From Myxacorys californica WJT36-NPBG1 (GTDB lineage: Bacteria > Cyanobacteriota > Cyanobacteriia > Leptolyngbyales > Leptolyngbyaceae): a stretch of 64,000 nt of DNA. Both the position numbers and the translations under genes were made by a program. The stretch is taken from positions 55,435-119,434 of the forward strand of contig JAHHHO010000010.1 in assembly GCA_019359315.1 (NCBI GenBank), written 5' to 3'. The notes under the pieces were generated by a model that saw only the letters and a program-made list of their open reading frames with translations, did not search any database and had not been told where the DNA came from. This document shows positions 16,584 through 26,380 of the stretch, in pieces. Position 1 is the stretch's first letter. Each line of letters opens with the position of its first letter.

Positions 16584-17684
16584 ATGGCTCAGACTGAAAG
16601 TGGCACGGCTAACAGCTTGTTTCAAAAAGGGTTGGAGTTTAGTAAAGTTGGGGACTATGCCACCGCGATCGCGTATTTTGATCAAGCGCTGGCACTCCAG
16701 CCCAATCATTTTGATGCCCTCAGCGAAAAGGGAAATGCGCTGGTGAGCCTAAGACAGCATGAAGCTGCGATCGCTTGTTTTGAGAGCGCGATCGCGCAGT
16801 TTCCGGCATCGACTTATTTTCACTACAGTTGGGCATGGGTGGCCTTTGTCGCCGGACATCACGACTTGGCGCTGCGAGGATTTAACAAAGTCATTGAGCT
16901 TCAGCCGAGTTATCCAAACGCTCAGTACAGCCAAGGACTCACGCTCTATAAGGTTCACTGTTACGAAGATGCGATTCCCTACTTTGGTAAAGCGCTAGAA
17001 GAGACGCCTGAATTTGCGGATGCCTGGTATATGCAGGGCATATCGCTCTACGTGACTCGACGGTTTGAGGGCGCAATCACCCATTTCAATCAAGCGATCG
17101 CACTCCGGACGGATTATTCAGAGGCGCTGATTGGTCGCGGACATGCGCTGCTGTGCGTCGGTGACTATGAAGCCGCGATCGCGAGTTATGACAACGTGTT
17201 GGAACTCGATCCGCAGGCGGCTGAGATTTGGCTCTATCGCGGGCTTGCCTTAAAGCAACTGAACCGTCATGAAGCGGCGCTTCTCTCCTTTCAAAAAACG
17301 CTCGAATTCAGCCCAACTCATCCGGGTGGATGGTATCACCAGGGCGCGTCTTACTTAAAATCGGGTGAGTTAGACCGAGCGATCGCGAGTTTTGACCGAG
17401 CCGTTCAGCTTCAGCCCAATTACTACGAAGCCTGGTATAACCGGGGCGTAGCACTCAAACTGGCGGGACAGCTAGAAGGCGCGATCGCGAGTTATGACCG
17501 AGCGCTAGAACTGCGACCGAGCGATTTTCGTGCCTGGAACAATCGGGGCGGAGCTTTGGTGAGTCTAGGACGATTTGCGGAAGCAGTAGAAAGCTATGAT
17601 CGAGGGCTGGCGCTCAAGCCCGATGATCCGGTCGCTCAGCAGAATCGCATGGTAGCCCTGAAGAAGGTGAGAGCGATCGCATAG
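16584..17684 (+). CDS. Tetratricopeptide repeat protein
   Basis: A protein of 366 residues made almost wholly of TPR units (about ten). They recur every 34 residues with the pattern GxAL...G.YEAAIASYD.ALEL.P. No catalytic domain or signal peptide is visible, so it is probably a cytosolic scaffold for protein-protein contacts. ATG 16584 is preferred because the 18 codons upstream include the dispersed repeat. HIP1 octamers are embedded in many repeat units. Partner unknown. Confidence 0.8.
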   Translation: MAQTESGTANSLFQKGLEFSKVGDYATAIAYFDQALALQPNHFDALSEKGNALVSLRQHEAAIACFESAIAQFPASTYFHYSWAWVAFVAGHHDLALRGFNKVIELQPSYPNAQYSQGLTLYKVHCYEDAIPYFGKALEETPEFADAWYMQGISLYVTRRFEGAITHFNQAIALRTDYSEALIGRGHALLCVGDYEAAIASYDNVLELDPQAAEIWLYRGLALKQLNRHEAALLSFQKTLEFSPTHPGGWYHQGASYLKSGELDRAIASFDRAVQLQPNYYEAWYNRGVALKLAGQLEGAIASYDRALELRPSDFRAWNNRGGALVSLGRFAEAVESYDRGLALKPDDPVAQQNRMVALKKVRAIA

Positions 17685-17766
17685 CTATCCGCAATCCAAA
17701 GGTCAACGCCCGCGATTCAAGTGGTGAATAGAATGAGACGTGCGACACTGTAGACCGATAGACTTC

Positions 17767-17792
17767 TAATCAAATTAGCTAATCAAATCAGC
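17767..17792. repeat. 13-bp imperfect tandem duplication
   Basis: TAATCAAATTAGC (17767-17779) is followed by TAATCAAATCAGC (17780-17792). It is in the gap before the PPOX flavoprotein gene. Confidence 0.75.
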
Positions 17793-17834
17793 TTCGCTCT
17801 GTTTACTTGCCTTCACCCGTCTTCTGCTTTCACT

Positions 17835-18416
17835 ATGTCTTTAGCTCCTTGGCGATCGCACCTTGCTCACGCATTACATCGCAATCACTCTTTGCCCTAC
17901 GCTCGCTATGCTCAACTCGCAACTGTTCGCCTTGATGGGAAACCTGCCAATCGAACGATCGTGTTTCGCGGATTTTTAGAGGATACCGACCAATTAAAAT
18001 TCATCACCGATGCTCGCAGCGAAAAATTGGAGCAAATTGTGCAGTTTCAGTGGGCAGAATTGTGCTGGTATTTTCCTACAACTCGCGAGCAATTTCGGCT
18101 CACCGGAACGCTAGACTTGATTCGAGACACAGAACCCGATGAAAGCCTTCGGAACGTCCGTCAACGAATGTGGCAAGATTTATCGGATCAGTCAAGAATC
18201 CAGTTTGCGTGGGCCGATTCAGGCAAGCCAAGAGCAGACGCAACAGCATTTTCTCCTCCGTCTCCCAATGAAGTTGAGCCGTTGTCTAATTTCTGTTTGT
18301 TGCTACTAGAACCAATCCGGGTTGATCATCTGGAATTGCGAGGCGATCCACAGAATCGATCTATCTATCATCGTAGTGATGATGGAGAGTGGAACGTCGA
18401 GGCAGTTAACCCATAG
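17835..18416 (+). CDS. Pyridoxamine 5'-phosphate oxidase-family FMN protein (Alr4036/Npun_F5749 type)
   Basis: A 193-residue flavin-binding split-barrel protein. The opening PYARYAQLATVRLDGKPANR, the following TIVFRGF, and FITDARSEKLEQI are typical of PPOX-type enzymes of cyanobacteria and plants. The FMN-contacting region is near residues 30-80. Related proteins include PNPO-like oxidases, but the true substrate of this subfamily is not known. Ends before a strong hairpin shared with the convergent cysE. Confidence 0.8.
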   Translation: MSLAPWRSHLAHALHRNHSLPYARYAQLATVRLDGKPANRTIVFRGFLEDTDQLKFITDARSEKLEQIVQFQWAELCWYFPTTREQFRLTGTLDLIRDTEPDESLRNVRQRMWQDLSDQSRIQFAWADSGKPRADATAFSPPSPNEVEPLSNFCLLLLEPIRVDHLELRGDPQNRSIYHRSDDGEWNVEAVNP

Positions 18417-18428
18417 CCTAAATAAAAA

Positions 18429-18470
18429 TTGCAATAGGGAGACACTAAACCTACCGTCTCCCTATTGCAA
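18429..18470 (-). terminator. Intrinsic terminator of cysE
   Basis: A perfect 15-bp inverted repeat, TTGCAATAGGGAGAC (18429-18443) with GTCTCCCTATTGCAA (18456-18470), has a 12-base loop. Read on the minus strand, the hairpin is followed by TTTTTATTT, so it terminates cysE. It may also block read-through from the convergent PPOX gene. Confidence 0.9.
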
Positions 18471-18514
18471 GTGAGGGCAGAATTAACGCAGCCCATCACA
18501 ATGCAGAAATCCCA

Positions 18515-19366
18515 TTAGATGCCTGCACCATCTAGGAATTCGTCAATAATATGGTCGCTGATTCGGCAACTGTCGGACGAGTGACGGTTAGACAACGAAT
18601 CTAGCTCTGCTTTTTTCGCATTGCAAGATTCGGTGATGGCTTGTGCGATTAGCGCAGAGCGCAACTTCTCAGAAAAAGCTTCTGGATCGACCGCCGCCAT
18701 CGCATAACTTGCCGCTAACAATTGACGAGATTGCACCATCTCAAGCTGCTGCTCTAACGATTCGATCCGATCGACGAGTGCCCGAATCACTTGCGCTTCA
18801 GAATCTGGCAGCCGTCCATGCTCTAGGGGATCAACTCGTTCTCCGGCGCGATACACAATTCGTCCTGGAATGCCGACTACGGTACAATCGGATGGCACAT
18901 CGCGTAGCACTACAGAACCCGCACCAATTCGGACATTGTTACCGATTTGAAGGTTTCCTAACACCTTTGCCCCTGCCCCGACGACAACATTTTCGCCTAA
19001 GGTCGGGTGGCGTTTGCCGCATTCTTTACCCGTTCCGCCGAGGGTAACGCCTTGATAGATCAGCGCGTAATCCCCGACGATCGCGGTTTCTCCGATCACA
19101 ACACCCATGCCGTGATCGATAAACACGCCTTCCCCGATCGTTGCCCCTGGGTGAATCTCAATTCCGGTGAAGAACCGGGCAAGATGGGAAACAAACCGAG
19201 GCACAAAGGGCAGCCCCAAGGCTCGTAGCCAATGGGCAAACCGATGAAACATCAATGCTTGCAGTCCTGGATAGCAGAATAAGACCTCTAGCCAGTTGCG
19301 GGCGGCAGGGTCACGCTCAAAAATGATCTTGAAATCAGCAATCAGGGCTTTCAGCACGCTCGGCAT
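18515..19366 (-). CDS. cysE: Serine O-acetyltransferase
   Basis: Acetylates serine with acetyl-CoA to give O-acetylserine, the precursor of cysteine. The 283-residue protein has the N-terminal helical SATase part, then left-handed beta-helix hexapeptide repeats (about 70-175) including [13 protein letters not shown] and [11 protein letters not shown]. The C-terminal peptide DEFLDGAGI ends in Ile, which normally inserts in the active site of O-acetylserine lyase to form the cysteine synthase complex. A helical insert (about 205-270) makes it longer than short bacterial forms. Followed by a strong terminator. Confidence 0.93.
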   Translation of the reverse strand: MPSVLKALIADFKIIFERDPAARNWLEVLFCYPGLQALMFHRFAHWLRALGLPFVPRFVSHLARFFTGIEIHPGATIGEGVFIDHGMGVVIGETAIVGDYALIYQGVTLGGTGKECGKRHPTLGENVVVGAGAKVLGNLQIGNNVRIGAGSVVLRDVPSDCTVVGIPGRIVYRAGERVDPLEHGRLPDSEAQVIRALVDRIESLEQQLEMVQSRQLLAASYAMAAVDPEAFSEKLRSALIAQAITESCNAKKAELDSLSNRHSSDSCRISDHIIDEFLDGAGI

Positions 19367-19422
19367 CCCTTTTAGCTCAACAAACCAATTTTTATCTTAG
19401 CTCGCTAGGGGAGTTGAGGGGA

Positions 19423-22400
19423 CTAACTCATCTGGATTAATTTTAGGAGTTCATCAGTGGAAATCTTGCCGCTTGCCTCTGTCCCTTCCAGCAGACTATC
19501 CGCTAAGTCCCGCTTGTGCTGATGCAACTCCACAATTTTTTCTTCGATCGTATCTTTGGTGATGAGGCGATAGATGGTCACGGGGCGCTGTTGACCGATG
19601 CGATGGGCGCGATCGCTGGCTTGATCTTCCACAGCTGGATTCCACCACGGATCCATATGAATTACATAATCTGCGGCGGTGAGATTGAGTCCGGTTCCGC
19701 CTGCCTTAAGGCTAATCAGAAACACATCCCCGTCTCCCGCTTGGAAGGCATCGACTCGTTTTTTGCGATCCTTAGCCGGGGTGCTGCCGTCGAGATATTG
19801 GTAAGCAATTCCTCGCTCATCTAAGTAGTCTCGAATGATGTGCAGGTGATCGACAAACTGACTAAACACCAGCGTTTTGTGATGATTTTCTAATAATTCG
19901 TCTAGGACTCCGCCAAAGAGCGCGAGTTTTGAGCTATTGAGCGGGACACCGGGCATCACCAAACTGGGATTACAGCACAGGCGACGCAGTTTCATGATCT
20001 CAGCCAGGACTTGCAGATGCTTAGCGCCTGCGGTCGCGTCACTGTTCGAGAGTTTCGCGATCGCGTCTCGCCTCAAGGCTTCGTACATCGCTCGTTCTTC
20101 TTGGCTCAGATCCACGTAGAGCGGAATTTCGGTGCGCGAGGGCAGTTCTGCCAGCACTTGAGTTTTGGTACGGCGCAAGAGAAAGGGTTGAATCAGTTTT
20201 CTGAGTTGAGCGCTAGCTTGCTTGTCTTGATATCGCTCGATCGGAATCGCAAATCGTTCGTTAAACCGCTCCATAGAACCCAGTAAACCGGGATTAATGA
20301 AGCGAAACAGATTCCATAGTTCTCCCAAATGATTCTCGATCGGGGTTCCAGTCGTGATCAGCTTAAAGTTGCCTTGCAGGTTCATCGCGGCTTGCGATCG
20401 CTTGGTTGCACTATTTTTAATTGCTTGTGCTTCATCTAATACAATCGTCTGCCACTGCACCTTAGCTAGCATTTCTGCTACGTCGTCCTGCTGAAGCAAG
20501 CCATAGCTACAAATCACCATATCGAAGGGCTGAAGCTGGTCAAGCAGCGCTTGGCGGTTGCCGCTCCCCAATTGCAGAATGTTGAGTGTGGGGGCAAAGC
20601 GTTGGGCTTCGCTGATCCAATTCAGACAAACCGACGTGGGCGCGAGAATCAGAGTGGCTCCGTTGGGCGCACGCGTCAGAATCAAAGCCAACGCCTGTAA
20701 GGTTTTGCCCAATCCCATATCGTCGGCCAGGCATGCCCCTACGCCCCAATGAGCTAACCGGGATAGCCAGTTAAATCCATCAACTTGATAGTCGCGTAGC
20801 TCAGTCTGAAGCGTGGAGGGCACTTTCGGCTGTAGGGTTTCCATCTCCTTCAGGCGCTTAACATGCTCTTTCCAATGTTTATCTGCTTTTAGATCGCCCA
20901 CTTCATCGACAAATTCTTCTAGTGCCATTGACGCAAGTGGATGAAATCGCATTCCCTTACCGTGTTTTTCGGCGTAAGTTCGCAATTCATCTAAGCGTTT
21001 GCGAAACGATTGCGTCAGCGCTAGAAATTGACCGTCTCCAAGCGGCACAAAGCGGCTATTGCTCTGGTTGAGGAGTTCCATTAACTGCTGCATGTTCAGC
21101 ACCAAATCATGGTTCAGTTTCAGTTCACCACTGGCTGAAAACCAATCGTTTTGACGCTGAATCGCTAAATGAAAATCACCCAGTCCGGCTTGATGAGCCA
21201 CCCGCAGCTTTTCGCCTTCAGGCCATTCGATCTCAACCGTGTCGGCGATTTCTTGCAGGTCAACGAGCAACTCTAAACACTCTTCCGGCTCTTCAATGAG
21301 CCATTCGCCATCTTCTTCGGGCTGATCGCGCAGAATCGGACACGCCGCGATCGCGGCTTCTGCTCGCTCTTTTTCTTCTTTTAAGTTGCGAGTCGTTTGC
21401 AGGCGCTTGCCATCAATTTCGGCCACCACCATCGCGCCGCCTGCTCCCGGTTGGTAGTAAGAGCCTCCCACCGCAAACGGACGGGACAGCACCGCTACTT
21501 TTAGCCCTTGACCTGCAGGTAAAAGATGAATGTGCGGCTGAGAATCTGCTGGCACTTCTTCGGCATTCGCTACGCCGCCGCCGATGTCAGACTGTACGGT
21601 GACGATGCCAGACACGGCATTGATAGCCGCCAAGACGCGCTCTTTTGCTGCCGTGGGCACTTCCAGCCGATTTTGCTTGCCAATAATATCGGCAATACGG
21701 CGATGTTCGGGTTCAATTTCGATGACTTTAATCCGGGTCGGCGTCTCTTTGATCAGCAAAATGTCGCGATCGCCTTTAATTGGAGGAGAAAATTCCAGAA
21801 TCAGCCGATCTTGCTTGCCTTTGCGGACTAACAGTTCCGGTTCGCCTTTGACAATGTCTACCCGAATCGTCGGCGTCTCTTCCCAAAACACGAGGGGATG
21901 CCCAATTAACTCGACGATGGCGCGATCGCCAAACTTATAGTCGGTTTTGCCGTAGTATCCTGCCGAGTAGTAGGACTCGATTTGAGCGCACACGCGCAGA
22001 TCTTGGGGAGTAAGATACTCAAAGTCGCTCGGTTTAACGCTGAGCCGTTTGAGCGCGATCGGGCGACCTTTGCCCCAGGTTCCATTGGCGTTTTGTTTTT
22101 GTTCGCGGGGTTGAATGAGACAGCCGCTTGGATAGAAGGTGATAAACCAGACCAAGCGCTGGTTTCCCGCCGCACCATGATTAGATGCTGACGGTTCTTT
22201 GTGCAAACTGGTGAGCGCGTTGAGGCACAATTCCCAGGGTTCTTGCGATCGCACCAAATCCACAAGCGGCGTCTCGTTGGTTTGACGCCATGCCGCTATC
22301 TCGGTCTGATCAATGCTGCGAGGTTTGAGCCGGGATAGCAGTTCTGCCGTTTCTAGAGCGATCCAGTGGTAGCCGGAAGTTCTGGCAGCTTGATAGAGTG

Positions 22401-23631
22401 GCTCTAAAACGTTTGGCAAGCGCTTCTTCGCGATCGCAGCATCCATCCAATACACGCATAGAGCGCTGAACAAGGTTTCTAGGCTATGCTCATCGGTGTG
22501 GAATGGCACAGACGGATTCAGAAATTCTTTTTGAGACAGGTCGCCCTGCTGAAGTCTCAGCACGCTATGTAAGCGATCGTACGTCGCTCCGAGCCAGTGC
22601 TGATGGCGACTGATCAGGTGAGCATAGCCTTCCGCTTCGCGCAGCCGTTCTGGGGAACCTTCTTTTAGCAGCGCTAGGACAAAGAACAATCCCCCAATCG
22701 AGTTGAAAAACGTCTGACGCTTGCGAGTGGCTTTTCTCAGCGACTTGAGCGCAAAGGTGTAATGCGCGATCGCGCCCTCATTATCTCCCTGCAAAAAGCT
22801 GAGCCATCCCAAAAATACACTGGCGGTTTCGCTGTAATCGTCTGGGATCTGCTCCAGCATTTGCTGAGCATCTGAGAGGCGATTCCGCAACAAAAACTGC
22901 TCGGTTAGCAGGAGCCGAAAGAAGTCCGAACCTTGTCCACCGTCAGTTGTACATTCTCTCTGAAGTAAAGCAAACGGCTCATCTGCTTCAACACAGTAAA
23001 GTGCTGATACCGCCAAAATGCTAGCCAATCCGCTTTCATACAACTGCTGAGGCAGTGTCCGAACCCACTCAGCATCAAACGGATTGTTGCACACCTCTTG
23101 AAAAATTTCGTCCATCGAAATTCTGTCCGAGCGGTAGCTGTACTTTTGATAGTCCTCAACCTGCTTTTCAATGTAGGCAACATCGCCGCGATAGATGCCG
23201 ATTCGCACTTCTCGCACAAACTGACCTTCGCTACTAAACGAGCGGGGTCCGCCTTTCCAACTGGCGCGAACCGGAAAACTCCGCTGTACCAATTCGACTA
23301 ACGTTTCAAACGTGCCTGCTGCGATCGCGTCGCGGGTGACGATTTCAACAATAAGCGGATGGCATTGCGGACCTTGCCCCGGTTCTTGAATCAGTAGATT
23401 GGCTTTCAACAACCGTTCGATCCGAGTTCTCAGCGTGCTGGCTCCGAGTAGCTTACCCTGCTCATCGACTGTCCCTGTGCGGTTAAAGCATTCTAGAAAT
23501 GCTGTTCTGTTGACAGGTTCGTAGATCACCGAGAACAGGTGAAGCATCTGCTTTTCTAGCGTTGATGCATTCTGATACGTCTCGATTAGGCGTGTACGAA
23601 GTGTTTCAGAATCAGTGTAAGAACGGTTCAT
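19423..23631 (-). CDS. Large SNF2-family DEAD/DEAH ATPase
   Basis: A DNA translocase of the Swi2/Snf2 (RapA-like) group, 1402 residues from ATG 23631. The C-terminal third holds the ATPase: Walker A in ADDMGLGKTLQALAL, the LDEAQ box, the TTGTPIEN region, and the helicase C motifs SLKAGGTGLNLTAAD and DQASDRAHRIGQQRPV. The first 100 residues look like a winged helix, and TPR-like helices follow (about 200-350). The middle 400 residues are not recognised. A longer frame to 23742 exists, but its extra 37 residues cover promoter-like repeats. No methylase or other defence gene flanks it. Role in DNA or chromatin remodelling is inferred. Confidence 0.85.
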   Translation of the reverse strand: MNRSYTDSETLRTRLIETYQNASTLEKQMLHLFSVIYEPVNRTAFLECFNRTGTVDEQGKLLGASTLRTRIERLLKANLLIQEPGQGPQCHPLIVEIVTRDAIAAGTFETLVELVQRSFPVRASWKGGPRSFSSEGQFVREVRIGIYRGDVAYIEKQVEDYQKYSYRSDRISMDEIFQEVCNNPFDAEWVRTLPQQLYESGLASILAVSALYCVEADEPFALLQRECTTDGGQGSDFFRLLLTEQFLLRNRLSDAQQMLEQIPDDYSETASVFLGWLSFLQGDNEGAIAHYTFALKSLRKATRKRQTFFNSIGGLFFVLALLKEGSPERLREAEGYAHLISRHQHWLGATYDRLHSVLRLQQGDLSQKEFLNPSVPFHTDEHSLETLFSALCVYWMDAAIAKKRLPNVLEPLYQAARTSGYHWIALETAELLSRLKPRSIDQTEIAAWRQTNETPLVDLVRSQEPWELCLNALTSLHKEPSASNHGAAGNQRLVWFITFYPSGCLIQPREQKQNANGTWGKGRPIALKRLSVKPSDFEYLTPQDLRVCAQIESYYSAGYYGKTDYKFGDRAIVELIGHPLVFWEETPTIRVDIVKGEPELLVRKGKQDRLILEFSPPIKGDRDILLIKETPTRIKVIEIEPEHRRIADIIGKQNRLEVPTAAKERVLAAINAVSGIVTVQSDIGGGVANAEEVPADSQPHIHLLPAGQGLKVAVLSRPFAVGGSYYQPGAGGAMVVAEIDGKRLQTTRNLKEEKERAEAAIAACPILRDQPEEDGEWLIEEPEECLELLVDLQEIADTVEIEWPEGEKLRVAHQAGLGDFHLAIQRQNDWFSASGELKLNHDLVLNMQQLMELLNQSNSRFVPLGDGQFLALTQSFRKRLDELRTYAEKHGKGMRFHPLASMALEEFVDEVGDLKADKHWKEHVKRLKEMETLQPKVPSTLQTELRDYQVDGFNWLSRLAHWGVGACLADDMGLGKTLQALALILTRAPNGATLILAPTSVCLNWISEAQRFAPTLNILQLGSGNRQALLDQLQPFDMVICSYGLLQQDDVAEMLAKVQWQTIVLDEAQAIKNSATKRSQAAMNLQGNFKLITTGTPIENHLGELWNLFRFINPGLLGSMERFNERFAIPIERYQDKQASAQLRKLIQPFLLRRTKTQVLAELPSRTEIPLYVDLSQEERAMYEALRRDAIAKLSNSDATAGAKHLQVLAEIMKLRRLCCNPSLVMPGVPLNSSKLALFGGVLDELLENHHKTLVFSQFVDHLHIIRDYLDERGIAYQYLDGSTPAKDRKKRVDAFQAGDGDVFLISLKAGGTGLNLTAADYVIHMDPWWNPAVEDQASDRAHRIGQQRPVTIYRLITKDTIEEKIVELHQHKRDLADSLLEGTEASGKISTDELLKLIQMS

Positions 23632-23801
23632 AGTTGTAGATTCAGCCGTTTTTCCATAGTACACGGTTAGGTTTGAGTACACAGTCAGTTTGTGGACTAT
23701 TAGAATGGTTTGCGTCCCGCTCTGAACTTGGCAGAATTTCAAATCGCACGTGCGATCGCAATTTCGGTAGAGTGGTCAGTATGCCGATTTAAGAGAGTCA
23801 A
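23632..23801. promoter_or_regulatory. Divergent region upstream of the SNF2 gene and lnt
   Basis: Contains two copies of a 16-17-bp element: GTACACGGTTAGGTTTG at 23659-23675 and GTACACAGTCAGTTTG at 23677-23692 (period 18). Direct repeats this close to the SNF2 start could be operator sites. The period is also divisible by 3, so a coding explanation in an extended SNF2 frame is possible. Confidence 0.4.
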
Positions 23802-25361
23802 TTGGAAATCTTGAAAGATCATCGTTGGCGCATTGCGTTTCCTCTAATCGTCGCGCTCCTTAGTGGCGTGTTAATGAGTTTTGCCGCCGCTCCGTTTGGT
23901 CTCTGGGGATTCGCGTGGGTTGCTCTCATTCCGTTGTGGGTGATGTCGGTACGCGGTACAGAAGTTAAGCTGCGTCCGCTGCCGTCCGCTGTGCACCCGT
24001 TTGTTCTTCCGCTCGTGTGGGGGATTGCTTACCATGGCTCGACTTTGTTTTGGCTGACGGGCTTGCATCCGCTGATGTGGTTGGGCATTCCTTGGGTTGC
24101 GAGTGTAGCAATCGTTGCCTTTGCGTGGAGTTTTATTACCCTGTGGGGAACGGCGTGTGTTTGCCTGTGGACGTGGGGGATGCGATGGATGGGGCGATTG
24201 GGCATTCCATCGGGTCTGCGAGTTTTAGTTGGTACAGCCCTTTGGTGCGCGTTAGAAACGATTCGGCAATGGACGCCGCTTGACTGGACAGCGCTCTCGT
24301 TTACGCAAAGTCCTCATAATTTGGCGATTCTTCATTTAGGGCAGATTTCAGGAGCAATGACGGTGAGTGCCGCGATCGTAGCGGTGAATGGATTGCTGAC
24401 AGAAGCTTGGATTGGAAGAACTGGGGGAAAACCCAGGTTGCTATTTGCGAGTGCGATCGCGTTGTTTCTAGGATTGCATGTCGTCGGATTTGTGATGTAT
24501 AGCCATGCTCTTAATGAATCATCTGCGATTAAAGTTGGCATTATTCAAGGCAATGTACCCACTCGCATTAAATTATTCAAAGATGGATTGAAGAAAGCGT
24601 TAGACGGCTATTCTACGGGATATCGAAATCTGGTTGCTCAAAATGTTGATGTTGTTCTCACCCCTGAAGGATCGCTGCCGTTTCTCTGGCAAGGCATCAA
24701 TCAACAAAATGCAGTCTACCAAGCCATTTTAGAGGAGCGCGTTCCAGCTTGGATTGGGACGTTTGTAAGCGAGGGAAGTCACTACACTCAAAGCTTGATT
24801 GCCGTCGCACCAGATGGCGAAACGATTGGGCGATTTAACAAAGTGAAGCTGGTTCCACTCGGAGAATACATTCCGTTTGAATCGACGATCGGCAAACTGA
24901 TCGGTCGGCTATCTCCGGTAAAATCTTCGATGCTGCCGGGGCGAATTGACCAACACTTCGAGACCTCCTTCGGTCGTGCTGCGGTTGGGATTTGCTATGA
25001 ATCCGCCTTTCCTCAGTTGTTTCGATCGCAAGTGGCAACCGGAGCGAGATTTTTAATTACAGCCTCAAATTTAGATCCGTACAGCACTGTTTTAATGGAG
25101 CAGCATCAAGCCCATGATGTAATGCGATCGATTGAAACCGATCGCTGGACGGTTCGCGCCACCAATACAGGCTACTCTGGCATTGTTGATCCTCACGGGC
25201 GGATTGTGTGGCGATCGCAGCCCCATCAATACCAACTTCATGCAGGCGTCATTTACCCACGCCAAACCCAAACGCTCTATGTCCGATATGGAGATTGGCT
25301 CACGCCTACGTTGCTAATTGGAAGCGCGATCGCATTAGGATTCCATCGATCGCGTCGTTGA
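23802..25361 (+). CDS. lnt: Apolipoprotein N-acyltransferase
   Basis: Integral membrane enzyme that adds the third acyl chain to the N-terminal cysteine of lipoproteins. The 519-residue protein has about seven N-terminal hydrophobic helices and a periplasmic nitrilase-like domain (about 240-480). The catalytic residues are visible: Glu in LTPEGSLPF, Lys in NKVKLVPLGEYIPFE and Cys in VGICYESAFP. The start is TTG at 23802. The 3' end overlaps the convergent bestrophin gene by 27 bases. Confidence 0.9.
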   Translation: MEILKDHRWRIAFPLIVALLSGVLMSFAAAPFGLWGFAWVALIPLWVMSVRGTEVKLRPLPSAVHPFVLPLVWGIAYHGSTLFWLTGLHPLMWLGIPWVASVAIVAFAWSFITLWGTACVCLWTWGMRWMGRLGIPSGLRVLVGTALWCALETIRQWTPLDWTALSFTQSPHNLAILHLGQISGAMTVSAAIVAVNGLLTEAWIGRTGGKPRLLFASAIALFLGLHVVGFVMYSHALNESSAIKVGIIQGNVPTRIKLFKDGLKKALDGYSTGYRNLVAQNVDVVLTPEGSLPFLWQGINQQNAVYQAILEERVPAWIGTFVSEGSHYTQSLIAVAPDGETIGRFNKVKLVPLGEYIPFESTIGKLIGRLSPVKSSMLPGRIDQHFETSFGRAAVGICYESAFPQLFRSQVATGARFLITASNLDPYSTVLMEQHQAHDVMRSIETDRWTVRATNTGYSGIVDPHGRIVWRSQPHQYQLHAGVIYPRQTQTLYVRYGDWLTPTLLIGSAIALGFHRSRR

Positions 25362-26243
25362 AATACTGGGTCGCAAACTTACAAGATCTTGAATGTTCCG
25401 GCTCATGGTTTCGCAAATCGTATCTAATGGCAAATCATTTTTATCTCGCCCAAACGGGTTTTCAATTTCAATCCCGATCGCTTCAATACCAAACAGCGTA
25501 AAACTAATCAAAACCACAACTGGAGCCGTCCACCACACTAGATCTTTCACCATTTGAAACGGCAGCGAGAGGCAATACAGCAACAGTAACTGCTTGAGAT
25601 GAATCGCATACGCTAATGGCATCGGTGTTTTGAGAATTCGCTCACAGCCGCTCAACGCTTCAACCAAACTATCTACAAGTTTGTGCATCGCCGTGAGTTG
25701 ATGAATGCTGAGGCGATCGCGTTGATATTGCAACTGCAAATAGTCTCCGATCCAAAACGCCACTTCAAGCGGCGGATGGTTCATACTTTGCAGTTTGGTG
25801 TATTGCTCAGCCGATAAAAAATTCTTTAATTCTGCACCAATTGGTTCTTGTCTGAGATGAAATTTGGTCGCAATTGCAAACGCAACGAGGAGATTCAGGG
25901 CTGTTAATTTATCCGCTCGATCTTGCTCCCCTTGTTCTGCGATCGCAACCCAAACCTGCCGCGCCAAATTTCTAACGCTGACCACCACCATTCCCCAACA
26001 TTTCCGCCCTTCCCAATAGCGCTCATAGGCAGTGTTGGTGCGAAACACGAGAAGCAAACCTAAGACAATGTTCGGAATTAAACTCGCGAGAAAGGGAAGC
26101 GAAACGGGAAGCCCATAAAAATACAACACGGTAATGAGCAAACCGAAAAACCCACAGAACAGCGATCGCGGCAACACGTCAGGCACAATCGATCCTTCAA
26201 GTTGCACTGCCACTTGAAACCAACGACGCTTTTCTAAACTCAT
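25335..26243 (-). CDS. Bestrophin-family ion channel
   Basis: A pentameric anion-channel-type membrane protein of 302 residues. The family signature FRTNTAYERYWEGRKCWG lies in the N-terminal third. Two N-terminal hydrophobic helices (about 20-60) and two near 190-250 are visible. Cyanobacterial and chloroplast relatives are linked to thylakoid bicarbonate or chloride flux, but that role is not shown here. ATG 26243 (MSLEKRRWFQVAVQLEGS) is preferred to an upstream start at 26336. Overlaps the 3' end of lnt by 27 bases. Confidence 0.85.
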   Translation of the reverse strand: MSLEKRRWFQVAVQLEGSIVPDVLPRSLFCGFFGLLITVLYFYGLPVSLPFLASLIPNIVLGLLLVFRTNTAYERYWEGRKCWGMVVVSVRNLARQVWVAIAEQGEQDRADKLTALNLLVAFAIATKFHLRQEPIGAELKNFLSAEQYTKLQSMNHPPLEVAFWIGDYLQLQYQRDRLSIHQLTAMHKLVDSLVEALSGCERILKTPMPLAYAIHLKQLLLLYCLSLPFQMVKDLVWWTAPVVVLISFTLFGIEAIGIEIENPFGRDKNDLPLDTICETMSRNIQDLVSLRPSISTTRSMES

Positions 26244-26328
26244 AATTTCCGGGGCGACAGAACCGTACCTATTATGCCGTTCGTGATTCGGTTTAGAAGA
26301 ATGAATTTGCAGCTTGCGATCAGAATTT

Positions 26329-26374
26329 GCCCTCACCCTAGCTCTCTCCCATAGAAGAGAGCTAGGGTGAGGGC
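26329..26374. repeat. REP-like 19-bp perfect palindrome
   Basis: GCCCTCACCCTAGCTCTCT (26329-26347) and its exact reverse complement (26356-26374) flank an 8-base loop. It sits 7 bases past the stop of the exported-protein gene and upstream of the bestrophin gene. No T-run follows on either strand, so it is more likely a dispersed palindromic repeat than a classical terminator. Confidence 0.8.
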
Positions 26375-26380
26375 AACAGA

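Noticed and set aside
21906..22265. 119-codon minus-strand frame within the SNF2 gene
   Set aside because: It is another frame of the large gene with no independent support.
23632..23742. N-terminal extension of the SNF2 gene to 23742
   Set aside because: The added 37 residues are not family-like and cover the direct repeats. ATG 23631 begins a well-formed protein. Not fully excluded.
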